DNA of 64,000 nt. Source: Moorena producens 3L (lineage in GTDB: Bacteria; Cyanobacteriota; Cyanobacteriia; Cyanobacteriales; Coleofasciculaceae). The notes below the pieces were generated by a model. That model saw only the letters and a list, made by a program, of their open reading frames with translations. It was not told where the DNA came from and did not search any database. The number at the start of each line of letters is the position of its first letter. The first letter of the stretch is position 1. The stretch spans positions 62,001 through 126,000 of the forward strand of contig NZ_GL890930.1 in NCBI RefSeq assembly GCF_000211815.1, in the 5' to 3' direction. A program made the position numbers and the translations under genes. This document shows positions 9,485 through 18,951 of the stretch, piece by piece.

Positions 9485-9671
9485 TAGGCAACAGAGGCAA
9501 GAGGGCTAAGCTGCTAGCTTTGAGCAAAAACTTGGCTCGAAAAATAAAAACTTGATTGGGGATTCATCCCATGGTGCCCTTACGGGTCAGATCTCAAGAT
9601 TGAAGGCGCTAGAAGCTAAAGTTACAATCTAGCTAAAGTAGGAATGGTAGTTGATTCACAATAGAGTTGGA

Positions 9672-10937
9672 ATGGAGGAAGAGTTTTACTACCGAGGAAT
9701 AGATAAAATTCGTCAAGGAGACTTGAACGAAGCAATCGAGGAATTTGACAAAGCCTTAGAGATTAATCCGAACTTCGCCGAAGCCTACTATAAACGAGCT
9801 ATGGCTCGCTTTGACTTAGGGGATCAACAAGGCGCGCTTGCCGATTATACTCAGGCTTTACAAATCAATTCTGAAAGTATTGAAGTTTATTTCGGGCGGG
9901 GTTTGGCTCGATTGGCACTGGGAGATGCCACTGGAGCAATAGAAGATGCCAATCAAATACTTAAGATTAATCCTAATCAGCCTGCAGCTTGTAAGCTTCA
10001 AGGTAGTGCCTACCGTAAGTTAGGAGATAATCAGGCTGCGATCGCATCATTTAAACAAGCAGCTCAGCTCTACCTAGACCAACAAGATAAATTAAATTGT
10101 CGTCGTTGTCTTGAGAGTATCAATCAAATTCAACAACAGCAAATACTAGCTTTAGGTCGAGCCCAGACTAACGATTTTTGCCATCAAGCAATAAATAAAG
10201 TTAACACAGGCAAGTACCGAGAAGCCTTAGAGGATTTCAACTGGCTCCTTGAGGTTGACCCCAAAAATGCCCAAGCTTATTGCTATCGAGGTATTGTTCA
10301 CTGCAAACTCGGTGATTACAGGAGAGCCATTCAAGACCTTGGTCAAGCTATGGAACTAAATCCCCAAGATGCTCAGGTTCGTTACCATCGAGGATTAGTA
10401 CGAATTGAATTGGGAGATTACCGGGGAGCTATTGATGACTTGACCAAGTTACTACAAAGTAATCCGGAAAATCGGGACGTCTTAATCCATCGGGGTAATG
10501 CCTATATCCAGATGGGAGACTATCGCCAAGCCATCGAAGATTATTCCCGAGTTATTACTCTTAAACCCAATGATGCTCAATCATATCGTTATCGGGCAAC
10601 CGCTCGTGAAAAGTTTGAAGATCTACGGGGAGCATTTGAAGATTATCAACAAGCGGCAAACCTGTATTTCGATCAACAAGACTGGACTAATTATCGGAAA
10701 CTGCTCGATAAACTCAAACAGCTACAGCCATTACAACTGACCGAGGGGTCGAGCAATCGAGAATCACAAGCACCATCAAATATCAAACCTAGTAGGGAGT
10801 TGCAACAAAGACTACTAAGACTGGTAGGAGGACAATCCGATATCGCCACACGCCTACTTGACTTGGCTAAGGGAAAATACCCAGGGATGCCAGAAAAATG
10901 GTATTGGGAGAAGGTGATCAAGGATTTAGAACGATAG
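9672..10937 (+). CDS. tetratricopeptide repeat protein
   Basis: 421 residues from the ATG at 9672 (MEEEFYYRGIDKIRQGDLNE). An in-frame TTG at 9651 would add seven residues, but the ATG puts the first TPR helix at the start. Two TPR blocks are visible: residues about 1-140 and about 165-340, with the repeated pattern YxRGxxxxxLGDYxxAIxDxxxALxxNP. The last about 60 residues (RELQQRLLRLVGGQSDIATRLLDLAKGKYPGMPEKWYWEKVIKDL) are different: a compact helical tail seen in cyanobacterial proteins. No enzymatic domain is present, so a scaffolding role is inferred. The gene has no obvious operon partner. Confidence 0.85.
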   Translation: MEEEFYYRGIDKIRQGDLNEAIEEFDKALEINPNFAEAYYKRAMARFDLGDQQGALADYTQALQINSESIEVYFGRGLARLALGDATGAIEDANQILKINPNQPAACKLQGSAYRKLGDNQAAIASFKQAAQLYLDQQDKLNCRRCLESINQIQQQQILALGRAQTNDFCHQAINKVNTGKYREALEDFNWLLEVDPKNAQAYCYRGIVHCKLGDYRRAIQDLGQAMELNPQDAQVRYHRGLVRIELGDYRGAIDDLTKLLQSNPENRDVLIHRGNAYIQMGDYRQAIEDYSRVITLKPNDAQSYRYRATAREKFEDLRGAFEDYQQAANLYFDQQDWTNYRKLLDKLKQLQPLQLTEGSSNRESQAPSNIKPSRELQQRLLRLVGGQSDIATRLLDLAKGKYPGMPEKWYWEKVIKDLER

Positions 10938-11022
10938 CGCTATAATAATTGAAATATTGATAAAACTAGCGACAATTAATCATTCAGCTTATGCGCTACA
11001 GATGGTGCTACTTGAGGTGCTA

Positions 11023-12264
11023 TCAGCTATCAGCTGTTGCGATTGCTTCAATGGCAGCTTCTAATGCGATCGCAATATGAGTCCAATGGGTTCCTCCCTG
11101 ACAAAACACAATATAAGGCTCCTTAAGCGGACCATCGGCAGAAAATTCTGACGTACTGCCATCAATAAAAGTCCCCCCAGCCATCACTAACTGACTCTCA
11201 TAACCCGGCATTGCGGCTGGGACAGGGTCGAGGTAGGAACCTATCGGAGAATGCTGTTGTATCCCTCGACAGAAAGCGATTAATTTTTCCGCTGAACCCA
11301 ACTCAACTGCTTGAATTACATCCCGACGGGGTACCATCGGTGGGGGATTGACAGGATAACCAAGTTGTGCTATAGTATGAGCGATTAAATGACTCCCTTT
11401 GAGGGCTTCACCAACCATTTGGGGAGCTAGGAATAATCCTTGAAACAGCAATCGATTTTGATCGAAAGTCGCCCCACCTGAACTACCAATCCCTGGAGCA
11501 GTCAGACGACAGGTCGCCGCTTCAACTAAGTCAGCTTTTCCAGCGACATAGCCTCCAGCAGTAGCAATCGTTCCCCCAGGATTTTTAATCAAGGAACCCG
11601 CCATCAAATCTGCTCCTACTGCTGTCGGTTCTTGTTCTTCTACAAATTCCCCGTAACAGTTATCCACAAAACAGATAGTATCAGGATTTTGTTGTTTGAC
11701 AAGCTTGACAATTTTTTCTATTTCTGATATTGAAAGACTCTTTCGCCAAGAATACCCACAGGAACGCTGAATGAACACCAGGCGGGTATTCTCTCCTACC
11801 GCTGTTGCCAAGGCTGACCAATCTAAACTTCCCTCACTAGTTAGGGACAACTGGCGGTAACGAATCCCAAATTCTATTAGGGAACCTTGACCATCACCCC
11901 GTAAACCAATCACCTCTTCCAAGGTATCGTAAGGGGCACCGGCAATCGCTAGCATTTCATCTCCAGGACGCAATACCCCAAACAGGCAAGATGCGATCGC
12001 ATGGGTTCCGGAAACAAATTGTACCCGTACAGCTGCAGATTCAGCTCCCATGACATCAGCAAACACCATGTCGAGAGTTTTGCGTCCTAAATCATCATGT
12101 CCATAGCCCGAAACACCAGCAAAGTGATGGACTCCTACACGATGTACTCGAAAAGAATCCAGTACCTTTTTGAGATTTTGCTTGACGGCGGTGTCAATAC
12201 CATAAAAGATCGGAAATAGTGCTTTTTCTGCTGCTTGCAGCCGTTGAGAGCTGTTGATTCCCAA
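11023..12264 (-). CDS. methionine gamma-lyase family PLP enzyme ('aluminium resistance protein' type)
   Basis: 413 residues. It matches the cyanobacterial/Firmicute Met_gamma_lyase family (Pfam PF06838 as I recall it). HHFAGVSGYGHDDLGR and VRVQFVSGTHAIA form the cofactor entry region, DNCYGEFVEEQEP carries the PLP-contacting Asp, and GSLIKNPGG has the likely Schiff-base lysine. The family is PLP-dependent and related to Cys/Met metabolism enzymes; the substrate is uncertain despite the old name. The start is a TTG at 12264, preceded by GAGG about eight bases upstream; no ATG lies nearby, and the TTG gives the expected helical N-terminus. It is convergent with the TPR gene and divergent from the desaturase. 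Confidence 0.88.
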   Translation of the reverse strand: MGINSSQRLQAAEKALFPIFYGIDTAVKQNLKKVLDSFRVHRVGVHHFAGVSGYGHDDLGRKTLDMVFADVMGAESAAVRVQFVSGTHAIASCLFGVLRPGDEMLAIAGAPYDTLEEVIGLRGDGQGSLIEFGIRYRQLSLTSEGSLDWSALATAVGENTRLVFIQRSCGYSWRKSLSISEIEKIVKLVKQQNPDTICFVDNCYGEFVEEQEPTAVGADLMAGSLIKNPGGTIATAGGYVAGKADLVEAATCRLTAPGIGSSGGATFDQNRLLFQGLFLAPQMVGEALKGSHLIAHTIAQLGYPVNPPPMVPRRDVIQAVELGSAEKLIAFCRGIQQHSPIGSYLDPVPAAMPGYESQLVMAGGTFIDGSTSEFSADGPLKEPYIVFCQGGTHWTHIAIALEAAIEAIATADS

Positions 12265-12347
12265 AATTCGCGCCTCGAAATTTTAGATCAAAATTTTAGA
12301 TCAAAGAGAGCGGGTTATGACAATTTGTATCCTATTAGACTTACTGC

Positions 12348-13169
12348 ATGACAATTGCTACTTCAGATAATCTTCGTTTAGATTGGGTCGTTATTACCTA
12401 TATGGCCTTTATTCACCTAGCAGCCCTGTTTGCCTTACTTCCGAGCAACTTTAACTGGACAGCAGTGGGCTTAATGATCTTTTTCCACTGGGTGACAGGG
12501 GGCTTGGGGGTAACTCTGGGATGGCATCGCTTAGTGACCCACCGCAGTTTTCAGACACCCAAGTGGTTAGAATACTTCCTAGTTTTGTGTGGTACCATTT
12601 CCTGTCAAGGAGGAGTGATCGATTGGGTAGGACTACATCGCATCCATCATTTGCACTCTGACACCCAACCGGATCCCCATGACTCCCATCAAGGGTTTTG
12701 GTGGAGTCACATGGCTTGGATGTTGCATAAAATTCCTGCTGATGAGCAAATTTCTAAATTCACTAAAGATATTTCTGGAGATCGGGTTTATCAGTTTTTG
12801 GATAAGTATTTTGTGCTTGTTCAAGTGGTTCTAGGACTGTTGCTGTATGCCATGGGTGGCTGGCCATTTGTAGTGTGGGGGATTTTTGTGCGGCTAGTAC
12901 TGGTGTTTCACTGTACCTGGTTTGTCAACAGTGCTACTCACAAATTTGGTTATCGCACCTATGAGTCTAATGATTGCTCAAAAAACTGCTGGTGGGTAGC
13001 CCTACTAACCTATGGCGAAGGCTGGCACAACAATCACCATGCTTATCAGTATTCTGCAAGGCATGGCATTAAATGGTGGGAAATTGACCTGACTTGGATG
13101 ACGATTCAGTTCCTACAACAGCTGGGTTTAGCCAAAAACGTGAAACTGATTAGTCCTGAACAGACATAA
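12348..13169 (+). CDS. desC: acyl-lipid/acyl-CoA delta-9-type fatty acid desaturase
   Basis: 273 residues, an integral-membrane di-iron desaturase. The three histidine boxes are all present: HRLVTH (about residues 61-66), HRIHH (about 98-102, then HSD) and HNNHH (about 225-229), with membrane segments between them (about 16-56, 155-180). This set and length fit the DesC group that puts the first double bond at delta-9 of stearic acid bound to glycerolipids. The exact position specificity cannot be read. Cyanobacterial desC is often alone, as here. The ATG at 12348 sits 83 bp from the divergent PLP-enzyme start, so the two share a promoter region. Confidence 0.9.
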   Translation: MTIATSDNLRLDWVVITYMAFIHLAALFALLPSNFNWTAVGLMIFFHWVTGGLGVTLGWHRLVTHRSFQTPKWLEYFLVLCGTISCQGGVIDWVGLHRIHHLHSDTQPDPHDSHQGFWWSHMAWMLHKIPADEQISKFTKDISGDRVYQFLDKYFVLVQVVLGLLLYAMGGWPFVVWGIFVRLVLVFHCTWFVNSATHKFGYRTYESNDCSKNCWWVALLTYGEGWHNNHHAYQYSARHGIKWWEIDLTWMTIQFLQQLGLAKNVKLISPEQT

Positions 13170-13502
13170 GTTTCCCTAGGGTAGTACCTTGAGTGCTACC
13201 CTGCCAGTTGCCGAGCGGCTTCAGTTCTGAGGGCGGCTTAGTTGTAAAACCTCCTGAGCAGCAGAGTATACTCCGGTTTCCAAAGTGCAAGCACCATGGA
13301 TTTATCCTGTCTACTTCAGGACTTATGACTCTAGCACTGAGGCTTAGGGAGTTTCTGGTAAAATTATAAAATATTAAAAATTCTTAGCTTTTGTTTACAA
13401 AAAACGTAAAGTCTGCCTTTATAATCGTATAAGTATTGTTACTAATCTCAAATTGTTCTTATCGAACGTTAACGGATACACCTTAGCAACAACTCCTTAG
13501 TG
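13170..13502 (+). promoter_or_regulatory. rpaA upstream region with candidate promoter
   Basis: No gene is seen in this 333 bp spacer. A good -10 box, TATAAT, lies at 13420-13425. Upstream, GTTTACAAAA (13393-13402) is the only -35-like element, at a long 20 bp spacing, so a classical -35 is weak. The inverted TTTAC...GTAAA pair at 13394-13409 could be a regulator site. This is inferred from position and composition only. Confidence 0.4.
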
Positions 13503-14240
13503 ATGCCCCGGATACTGGTCATCGATGACGACCCCGCAATTTCAGAATTAGTCACCATCAATTTGGAGATGGCTGGCTACGATGTTAGTCAAGCAATGGA
13601 TGGCATCAAGGGTCAGGCTCTAGCTCTGCAACTGCAGCCAGACCTGATTATGTTAGACTTGATGCTACCCAAGGTAGATGGTTTCACCGTCTGCCAACGG
13701 TTACGTCGGGATGAACGCACTTCCGATATTCCAGTATTGATGTTGACTGCCCTAGGTCAAACCCAAGACAAGGTAGAAGGCTTTAATGCTGGTGCCGATG
13801 ATTATCTCACCAAACCCTTTGAACTCGAAGAAATGCTGGCGCGAGTGCGAGCATTACTACGGCGCACAGACCGAATTCCCCAAGCTGCTAAGCATACGGA
13901 AATACTGAACTATGGTCCTTTGACCCTAGTTCCAGAAAGGTTTGAGGCGATTTGGTTTGATAAAACCGTGAAACTGACCCATCTGGAGTTTGAACTACTG
14001 CACTGTTTACTGCAGCGCCATGGTCAAACTGTTTCTCCGAGCGAAATCCTTAAAGAAGTTTGGGGGTATGACCCTGACGATGATATCGAAACCATTCGAG
14101 TGCATATTCGTCACCTGAGAACCAAGCTAGAACCTGATCCCCGCCATCCTAAGTACATCAAAACCGTTTATGGAGCAGGTTATTGCTTAGAGTTACCCAA
14201 TACAGAAAAGACCCTAGAAGTGACTTCGGCGACTGCCTAG
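13503..14240 (+). CDS. rpaA: response regulator RpaA (OmpR type)
   Basis: 245 residues. The receiver domain (about 1-120) has the acidic pair DDD at residues 8-10, the phospho-acceptor Asp in LIMLDLMLPKVDG and the KPFE lysine. The C-terminal winged helix (about 145-235) has LTHLEFELLHCLLQRHGQTV and ETIRVHIRHLRTKLEP. The wording matches RpaA rather than RpaB, notably YIKTVYGAGYCLELP. RpaA is phosphorylated by SasA and is the main circadian output regulator in cyanobacteria; it also affects phycobilisome association with photosystem I. ATG at 13503 gives MPRILVIDDDPA; a GTG one codon upstream is also in frame. It is monocistronic here. Confidence 0.95.
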   Translation: MPRILVIDDDPAISELVTINLEMAGYDVSQAMDGIKGQALALQLQPDLIMLDLMLPKVDGFTVCQRLRRDERTSDIPVLMLTALGQTQDKVEGFNAGADDYLTKPFELEEMLARVRALLRRTDRIPQAAKHTEILNYGPLTLVPERFEAIWFDKTVKLTHLEFELLHCLLQRHGQTVSPSEILKEVWGYDPDDDIETIRVHIRHLRTKLEPDPRHPKYIKTVYGAGYCLELPNTEKTLEVTSATA

Positions 14241-14294
14241 GATGAAATTGGTAATGTCAGAGGTACTACAAATCTACCTTCTTAAGCTAGAGTG

Positions 14295-14329
14295 GAAAGC
14301 CCCCGCCCTTAAGCCGGGGGTAAGCTTTC
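14295..14329. repeat. GC hairpin, IS200/IS605-end type or bidirectional terminator
   Basis: A long hairpin has arms GAAAGC plus CCCCCG and CGGGGG plus GCTTTC around a short TTAAG-containing loop. It lies between the convergent 3' ends of rpaA and chlP, so it may end both transcripts. The same C5/G5 design recurs at 27534, 41644 and 51873, which points to a mobile-element end. Confidence 0.55.
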
Positions 14330-14375
14330 TCACCGTTAGTCAGTTGGCTAATTCTGATCAAAAATTGATCAAGTT

Positions 14376-15599
14376 CTAGGGAGCCAAGGCATTGCCCCGC
14401 AACAAGCTACCAATTGTCTTCGCTGTAATCTTCATTTGGATAAGAGGATTAGCAGGTACAACGGTTTTATAGAGATAGCTATCGAAAGTCAGCCGCTGCA
14501 CATCCTTGTCAGCACACATCTCTACAAAGGCTTCTCGGCTAGCATCGGAGTTATAGAAAACTCGTTGTAGAATATCTAGGACTTTGTAGGTCATGCCGTA
14601 TTTCTTATCCCAGCGCTTCAGGTAAAGCTTGAGGTCACTCTCTGTGGGGATACGGCTACCGCCATTAGAGGTTTCCACAATGGTTTCAGCACACATGCGA
14701 GCTGATTTAGCCGCAAAGTAAATCCCTTCCCCAGAGGATTTAGTTACTGTTCCAGCAGCATCACCTACCAAAGCTACCCGACCAACTACACGTCTAGGTC
14801 TGGGATGCTCAGGAATCGGATGGGCTTCCACTTTGATAATTTTTCCACCCACAAGTTTTTTAGCCGCACGGGCGCGAATCCCTGCTTGTAGCTTTTTGAT
14901 CAGGGATTGGTTGACCCTCATAGTGCCGGTGCCAACAGCAACGTGGTCGTATTTAGGGAAGACCCAGGCGTAGAAATCAGGAGAGACATCATTACCCACA
15001 TACATTTCTGCCAGGTCTTGGTAGTAATTCATCATGTTCTCTGGCAAACTGATGCGCTCTTGGAAAGCGATCGCATAATTGTAATCCCCAGCATCAATTG
15101 CTTTGGCAACCCGGGAATTTGCCCCATCAGCTCCAATCACCACATCTACTTTCAAGGTTTTGTGGGTTCCCTTGACACTGCCATCAGAATGGTCAGAATA
15201 ATAGATGGTATAGGGTTGAGAGTTACTGGTGGGAATATCGAGTTTATAAACGGTGCCATTAATTAAGTTAGCCCCCAACTCAGCCGCACGATTGCGCATG
15301 AACCCATCAAGCACCTCGCGACGGCACATCCCAATATATTCGTTTTCCTTTTCTATATGGATATCAACTTCAAGATCAGACGGTGAGATCATCTTCATGT
15401 TTCTCACTTGCCGGTCAATAATTTCTGGTGGCAGGTCAAACTCACTCACCATACATAGTGGAATCGCACCACCACAGGGCTTAGCATTGTCCAGCTTACG
15501 CTCAAACAAATAGGTTTCGATTCCTGCTTTAGCTAACGTCTCGGCAGCAGAAGAACCTGCTGGTCCCGAACCAACTACTGCAACCCTTAGTGCTGGCAT
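14376..15599 (-). CDS. chlP: geranylgeranyl reductase (chlorophyll phytyl chain)
   Basis: 407 residues from the ATG at 15599 (MPALRVAVVGSGPAGSSAAE). GGAGAA lies just ahead of this ATG. An upstream in-frame ATG at 15611 overlaps that ribosome-binding site and is less likely. The dinucleotide-binding GSGPAGSSAAETL motif is at residues 10-22, NAKPCGGAIP follows near 38, and the second FAD motif GRVALVGDAAGTVTKSSGEG is near 270. It reduces geranylgeranyl groups to phytyl for chlorophyll a, phylloquinone and tocopherol. Full length and all family blocks are present. It is convergent with rpaA. Confidence 0.96.
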   Translation of the reverse strand: MPALRVAVVGSGPAGSSAAETLAKAGIETYLFERKLDNAKPCGGAIPLCMVSEFDLPPEIIDRQVRNMKMISPSDLEVDIHIEKENEYIGMCRREVLDGFMRNRAAELGANLINGTVYKLDIPTSNSQPYTIYYSDHSDGSVKGTHKTLKVDVVIGADGANSRVAKAIDAGDYNYAIAFQERISLPENMMNYYQDLAEMYVGNDVSPDFYAWVFPKYDHVAVGTGTMRVNQSLIKKLQAGIRARAAKKLVGGKIIKVEAHPIPEHPRPRRVVGRVALVGDAAGTVTKSSGEGIYFAAKSARMCAETIVETSNGGSRIPTESDLKLYLKRWDKKYGMTYKVLDILQRVFYNSDASREAFVEMCADKDVQRLTFDSYLYKTVVPANPLIQMKITAKTIGSLLRGNALAP

Positions 15600-15979
15600 G
15601 TTTTCTCCCATGGTTTTTTAAGCTACGCAATGCATACTATCATGGACTTTCCTGTGATCTGAAGCTTCCCTAATATTTGGGGTCAAGTTGCAATACACCT
15701 TAACAAAAGTTCGTCACATTACTTAACAATTACAGCGGTGATTGGTCATTTTCATCGTTACCGATTAATTGTTAAGATTAATTATTAATTATTAATTATT
15801 GTGTAATTTTTAGTAATTGTTATTGTTAATGGTTAATTCTTAATTAGACCGAGCTTAGACCTGTTGGGAAATAAGAGAAAATATCGATAGTGTAGGCAAA
15901 TCGGTAAAGTAATACCAATTCCTCAAAGTAGGACTACAGATGCAGATGATCCGAGAGTCGAGTTTTGGAACTACTGAAT
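15600..15979. other. AT-rich spacer with TTAATTA-type repeats
   Basis: No gene is visible. It carries the chlP upstream region and the kinase 3' flank. TTAATTATTAATTATTAATTA-like copies lie around 15779-15800, with related TTGTTAATGGTTAATTC copies to about 15845. Confidence 0.6.
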
Positions 15980-17800
15980 TTAGCGTTGCAGTTTCTTCCG
16001 TGCCTGCTGACGTAGCTTCAGGGCATTCCGGTGGTTAGGTTCAATCTGGAGTGCCTTATTTAAAGAAGTGATTGCCTGATTAAAGCGTCCTAGTGTCATC
16101 TGAGCTTCCCCCTTAGTCATCCAAGCCTCTGCCAAATTTCGTTGAAGTGCGATCGCTTTCTCCAAAGCCGTAATCGCCTCAACAGAACGACCCAACTTTT
16201 GGAGGGTTATTCCCTGTGAAAGCCAAGCTTCCGTTAAATCTGGCTTGAGAGTAAGGGCTTGGTTATAGAGTCTAAGGGCTTCTACAGACCTTTGCTGTTG
16301 GTCAAAGGCTTGACCAAGGCTCCACACAGCTTCTGGATAGTTAGGTTTGAAATGTAAGGCATCATTACAAGCAACAATTGCCATCTCCGGCTTTTGGAGT
16401 TTATTCAGACTGTAGCATCTGCCCCAATAGGCTTCCGCAAAATCGGCTTTTTTAGCGATCGCTTGGTCGTATAGTTTGAGAGCTTCCTGGTACTGTCGAG
16501 ATTTCCGCAACTGCTCAGCTTCCTCTAAAAATTGCTCTTCTGTAACCGTAGCCTCAGTCTTATAGTCAGTCTTATAGTCAGTCTTATAGTCAGTCTTATA
16601 GTCAGTCTTATAGTCAGTATTTTCACCAGTCGGTTGAGCAGATAGAAAAGTTTTCCACAGCAGCAAGCTGACCCCCAAGATAGTTATCGATACAGTAATT
16701 AACCCCAACTTCACCAATCGTTGCGGAATAGATACTGTTGTCAAGTTAGTTGCTGAACCTCTCGAATGTTCGGTGAGGTCAAGTTGAGGCGTAGTTCTAC
16801 TTTGACTCCTGGTCATCATTGACGAGTGGACTGTAGTTTTTGGTAGGTTCCTAATGTCGGGAATTGGGAGTTCCATCCCAGACTGGCTTTCCCTGGTAAT
16901 TTCCTGAGTAGGGATTTCTTCCTCAGCTTCAGACAACAGTTGCTGTGTTGGTAAACTAGCCAATACCTCTAGAGCGTCAGTTGCTGTCCGATAACGGTCA
17001 CGGAAATCATAGCGCACCATAATGTCAAGAATATGGGCCAACTCTGGGCTAACCTGCTTTGCGTAGTGTTGCCAATCAATTTCACTAGTTATGGGATTTT
17101 CCTTCAAGTTTTTGGGATGAACCCCAGTTAATGCCTGGATACCAACCATCCCGACAGCATAGATATCACTGCTAAAGCGGGGCTTTCCTGCCAATTGCTC
17201 ATGGGGCATATAGCCCTGGGTGCCTATAGAAACCGTTAAATGAGTTTCCCCGGTTTCAGGATTAATCTTTTGGCTACTGACTTGCTTAACAGCACCAAAG
17301 TCAATCAGCACGATTTTCTCGTCCCCTTGGCGGCGGATCAGGTTAGAGGGCTTAATATCCCGGTGGATAATCTGTTGTTGATGAACAAAGGCCAATACCT
17401 GTAGAATGTCTGTTAATAAAGCAATAACTCGCTCTTGTGAACACGGATCACCCTGGACAAGTTCTCGATTCAAAGGTTGTCCTTCAATCAATTCCTGAAC
17501 CAGATAAAACTGCTGATCTTCCTCAAAATGTGCTAGTAGGCGAGGGATCTGGTCATGATTACCTAGCTGGTAGAGAAATCGAGCTTCTCTATCGAAAAGG
17601 CGTCTTGCCATTTGCAGCGTTGCCGTCTGTTCGGTTTGGGGCAAAAGATGTTTAACCACACATCGGGGTTGATTTGGCAAATGTATATCTTGTGCCAGGA
17701 ACGTTCGACCAAACCCACCAGATCCCAGTTGGTTGATAATTTTGTAGCGTCCGCCTACTAGGGCTTTTGCAGGTTTTGTCTGTGCAGATAAGCGGCTCAT
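15980..17800 (-). CDS. Ser/Thr protein kinase with membrane anchor and TPR domain
   Basis: 606 residues. An N-terminal Hanks-type kinase (about 18-285) has the glycine loop LGSGGFGRTF, Lys50 in CVVKHLL, the HRDIKPSN catalytic loop, the DFG of IDFGAVKQ and the activation-loop SIGTQGYMPHEQ. A low-complexity linker follows. A single membrane helix (about 363-383, LITVSITILGVSLLLW) comes next, then five tandem DYKT units. The C-terminal part (about 425-606) has TPRs (YxxALKLYDQAIAKKADFAEA and so on). It is a cyanobacterial transmembrane kinase type with outward-facing TPRs that could sense or bind proteins; substrates are unknown. The ATG at 17800 keeps the whole kinase domain. It stands alone. 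Confidence 0.92.
   Translation of the reverse strand: MSRLSAQTKPAKALVGGRYKIINQLGSGGFGRTFLAQDIHLPNQPRCVVKHLLPQTEQTATLQMARRLFDREARFLYQLGNHDQIPRLLAHFEEDQQFYLVQELIEGQPLNRELVQGDPCSQERVIALLTDILQVLAFVHQQQIIHRDIKPSNLIRRQGDEKIVLIDFGAVKQVSSQKINPETGETHLTVSIGTQGYMPHEQLAGKPRFSSDIYAVGMVGIQALTGVHPKNLKENPITSEIDWQHYAKQVSPELAHILDIMVRYDFRDRYRTATDALEVLASLPTQQLLSEAEEEIPTQEITRESQSGMELPIPDIRNLPKTTVHSSMMTRSQSRTTPQLDLTEHSRGSATNLTTVSIPQRLVKLGLITVSITILGVSLLLWKTFLSAQPTGENTDYKTDYKTDYKTDYKTDYKTEATVTEEQFLEEAEQLRKSRQYQEALKLYDQAIAKKADFAEAYWGRCYSLNKLQKPEMAIVACNDALHFKPNYPEAVWSLGQAFDQQQRSVEALRLYNQALTLKPDLTEAWLSQGITLQKLGRSVEAITALEKAIALQRNLAEAWMTKGEAQMTLGRFNQAITSLNKALQIEPNHRNALKLRQQARKKLQR
16555..16614 (-). repeat. in-frame 12-bp minisatellite (5 copies) in the kinase gene
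   Basis: Five exact copies of the 12-bp unit CAGTCTTATAGT (plus-strand view) encode (DYKT)5 immediately after the membrane helix. The unit is a multiple of three, so copy-number change would vary linker length without breaking the frame. Confidence 0.85.
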
Positions 17801-18951
17801 CGAGGGGTTAGTGATGACTACCTAATTATGATTCCAAATTCAGTAAATATACCATTGATTTGGATCCTAAAGCCAGTTATACCACAAAGAAAGTTAACAT
17901 TACCAGTTGTTTAATTAACCCTCAACTCCCTCGTCTTGGTGCCCGTTCACGCTTAGCTTTTAAAAAGCGCAGGGTCCCACGGCAACATTAACTTTTTCCT
18001 TGACTATCGGACATTAAGAGACTTGTCCCTTAATCAGCTCAACTAACGATAAGTTACTCAAATGAGGGAGTAAGCTGTCACCCATTGAAATTGTGCATGG
18101 GGCTGATGGTCAGATGGTCAGATGGCGAGATAGTCAGAGGGTAGACCGGCTTTTGCAGAAGTGGCTCGGACTGAAATTTCAATAGAGCTCTGCGGAAAAT
18201 ACTCAATACCTCTGTGCAACTAGCTCTAAAAACGCGATCGCCAATTTCAATTACCAGTCAGTTTCTAGCTAAAAATAGGTACTTGAGCTAATTGATGTTA
18301 ATAAATCAGCCTTTTAAAGAGGGTTATACTCATTGTTTATTTCGACAAAAAAAGTAATCAATTATTATAACGCCATTATATTGGGGGGATTAGTGCCCCA
18401 AATCTTAATCTCAATAACCCCAAATACAGCTAATTATCTGTTCATACTTCCTGGGATTCTTTATCGATGATGTTTTGACAAACATCATATCACCCATCAG
18501 CAACCAAGATGCGCTGCTCTACATAGATTTGAATTTGACCATAGCTGAACAAAATCCCATCAGAGTGCATAATACCCATAAGACCAGTATTAAACCAGCC
18601 TTAAAACCCCCTACCCCCTTTTAAAATTACCAATTCATCGAGTATGCTATGGCTATACCCTTTTGTCAGGATAGTAGCTTGGCCGCAAAACAAGCGGTTG
18701 CTTAGGTCTACTTTCTGAGATCTTCTTCCAGAAGTGGTACAAAAGCGTACAAAGTACGGCTGGCTATCGCCTTTTGGCTCTTAGCTCAGAGATTACCTCT
18801 GGGATGATTTATGTCAGTCGATAAAATCATTACCTTAAACCAGTATTTTTCGACCAAACTTTTATAAATTAATCCAAGACTACCAACCAGATAATGCCAA
18901 CAAAATTTGGTCATTACTGACTTTTAACCTATGGTATAAATAATTTATTTC
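17801..18951. other. 1.15 kb non-coding stretch with a possible decayed gene piece
   Basis: No intact gene is seen. An 8-bp array (GATGGTCA-like) lies at about 18108-18145. On the minus strand about 18660-18490, the frame reads ILDELVILKGGRGF, a stop, then GWFNTGLMGIMHSDGIL and ends at a stop at 18490. The GWFNTG..G..DGIL wording faintly recalls adenylate-forming enzymes (GWFxTGDLG), but the fragment is too short to name. Confidence 0.35.
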
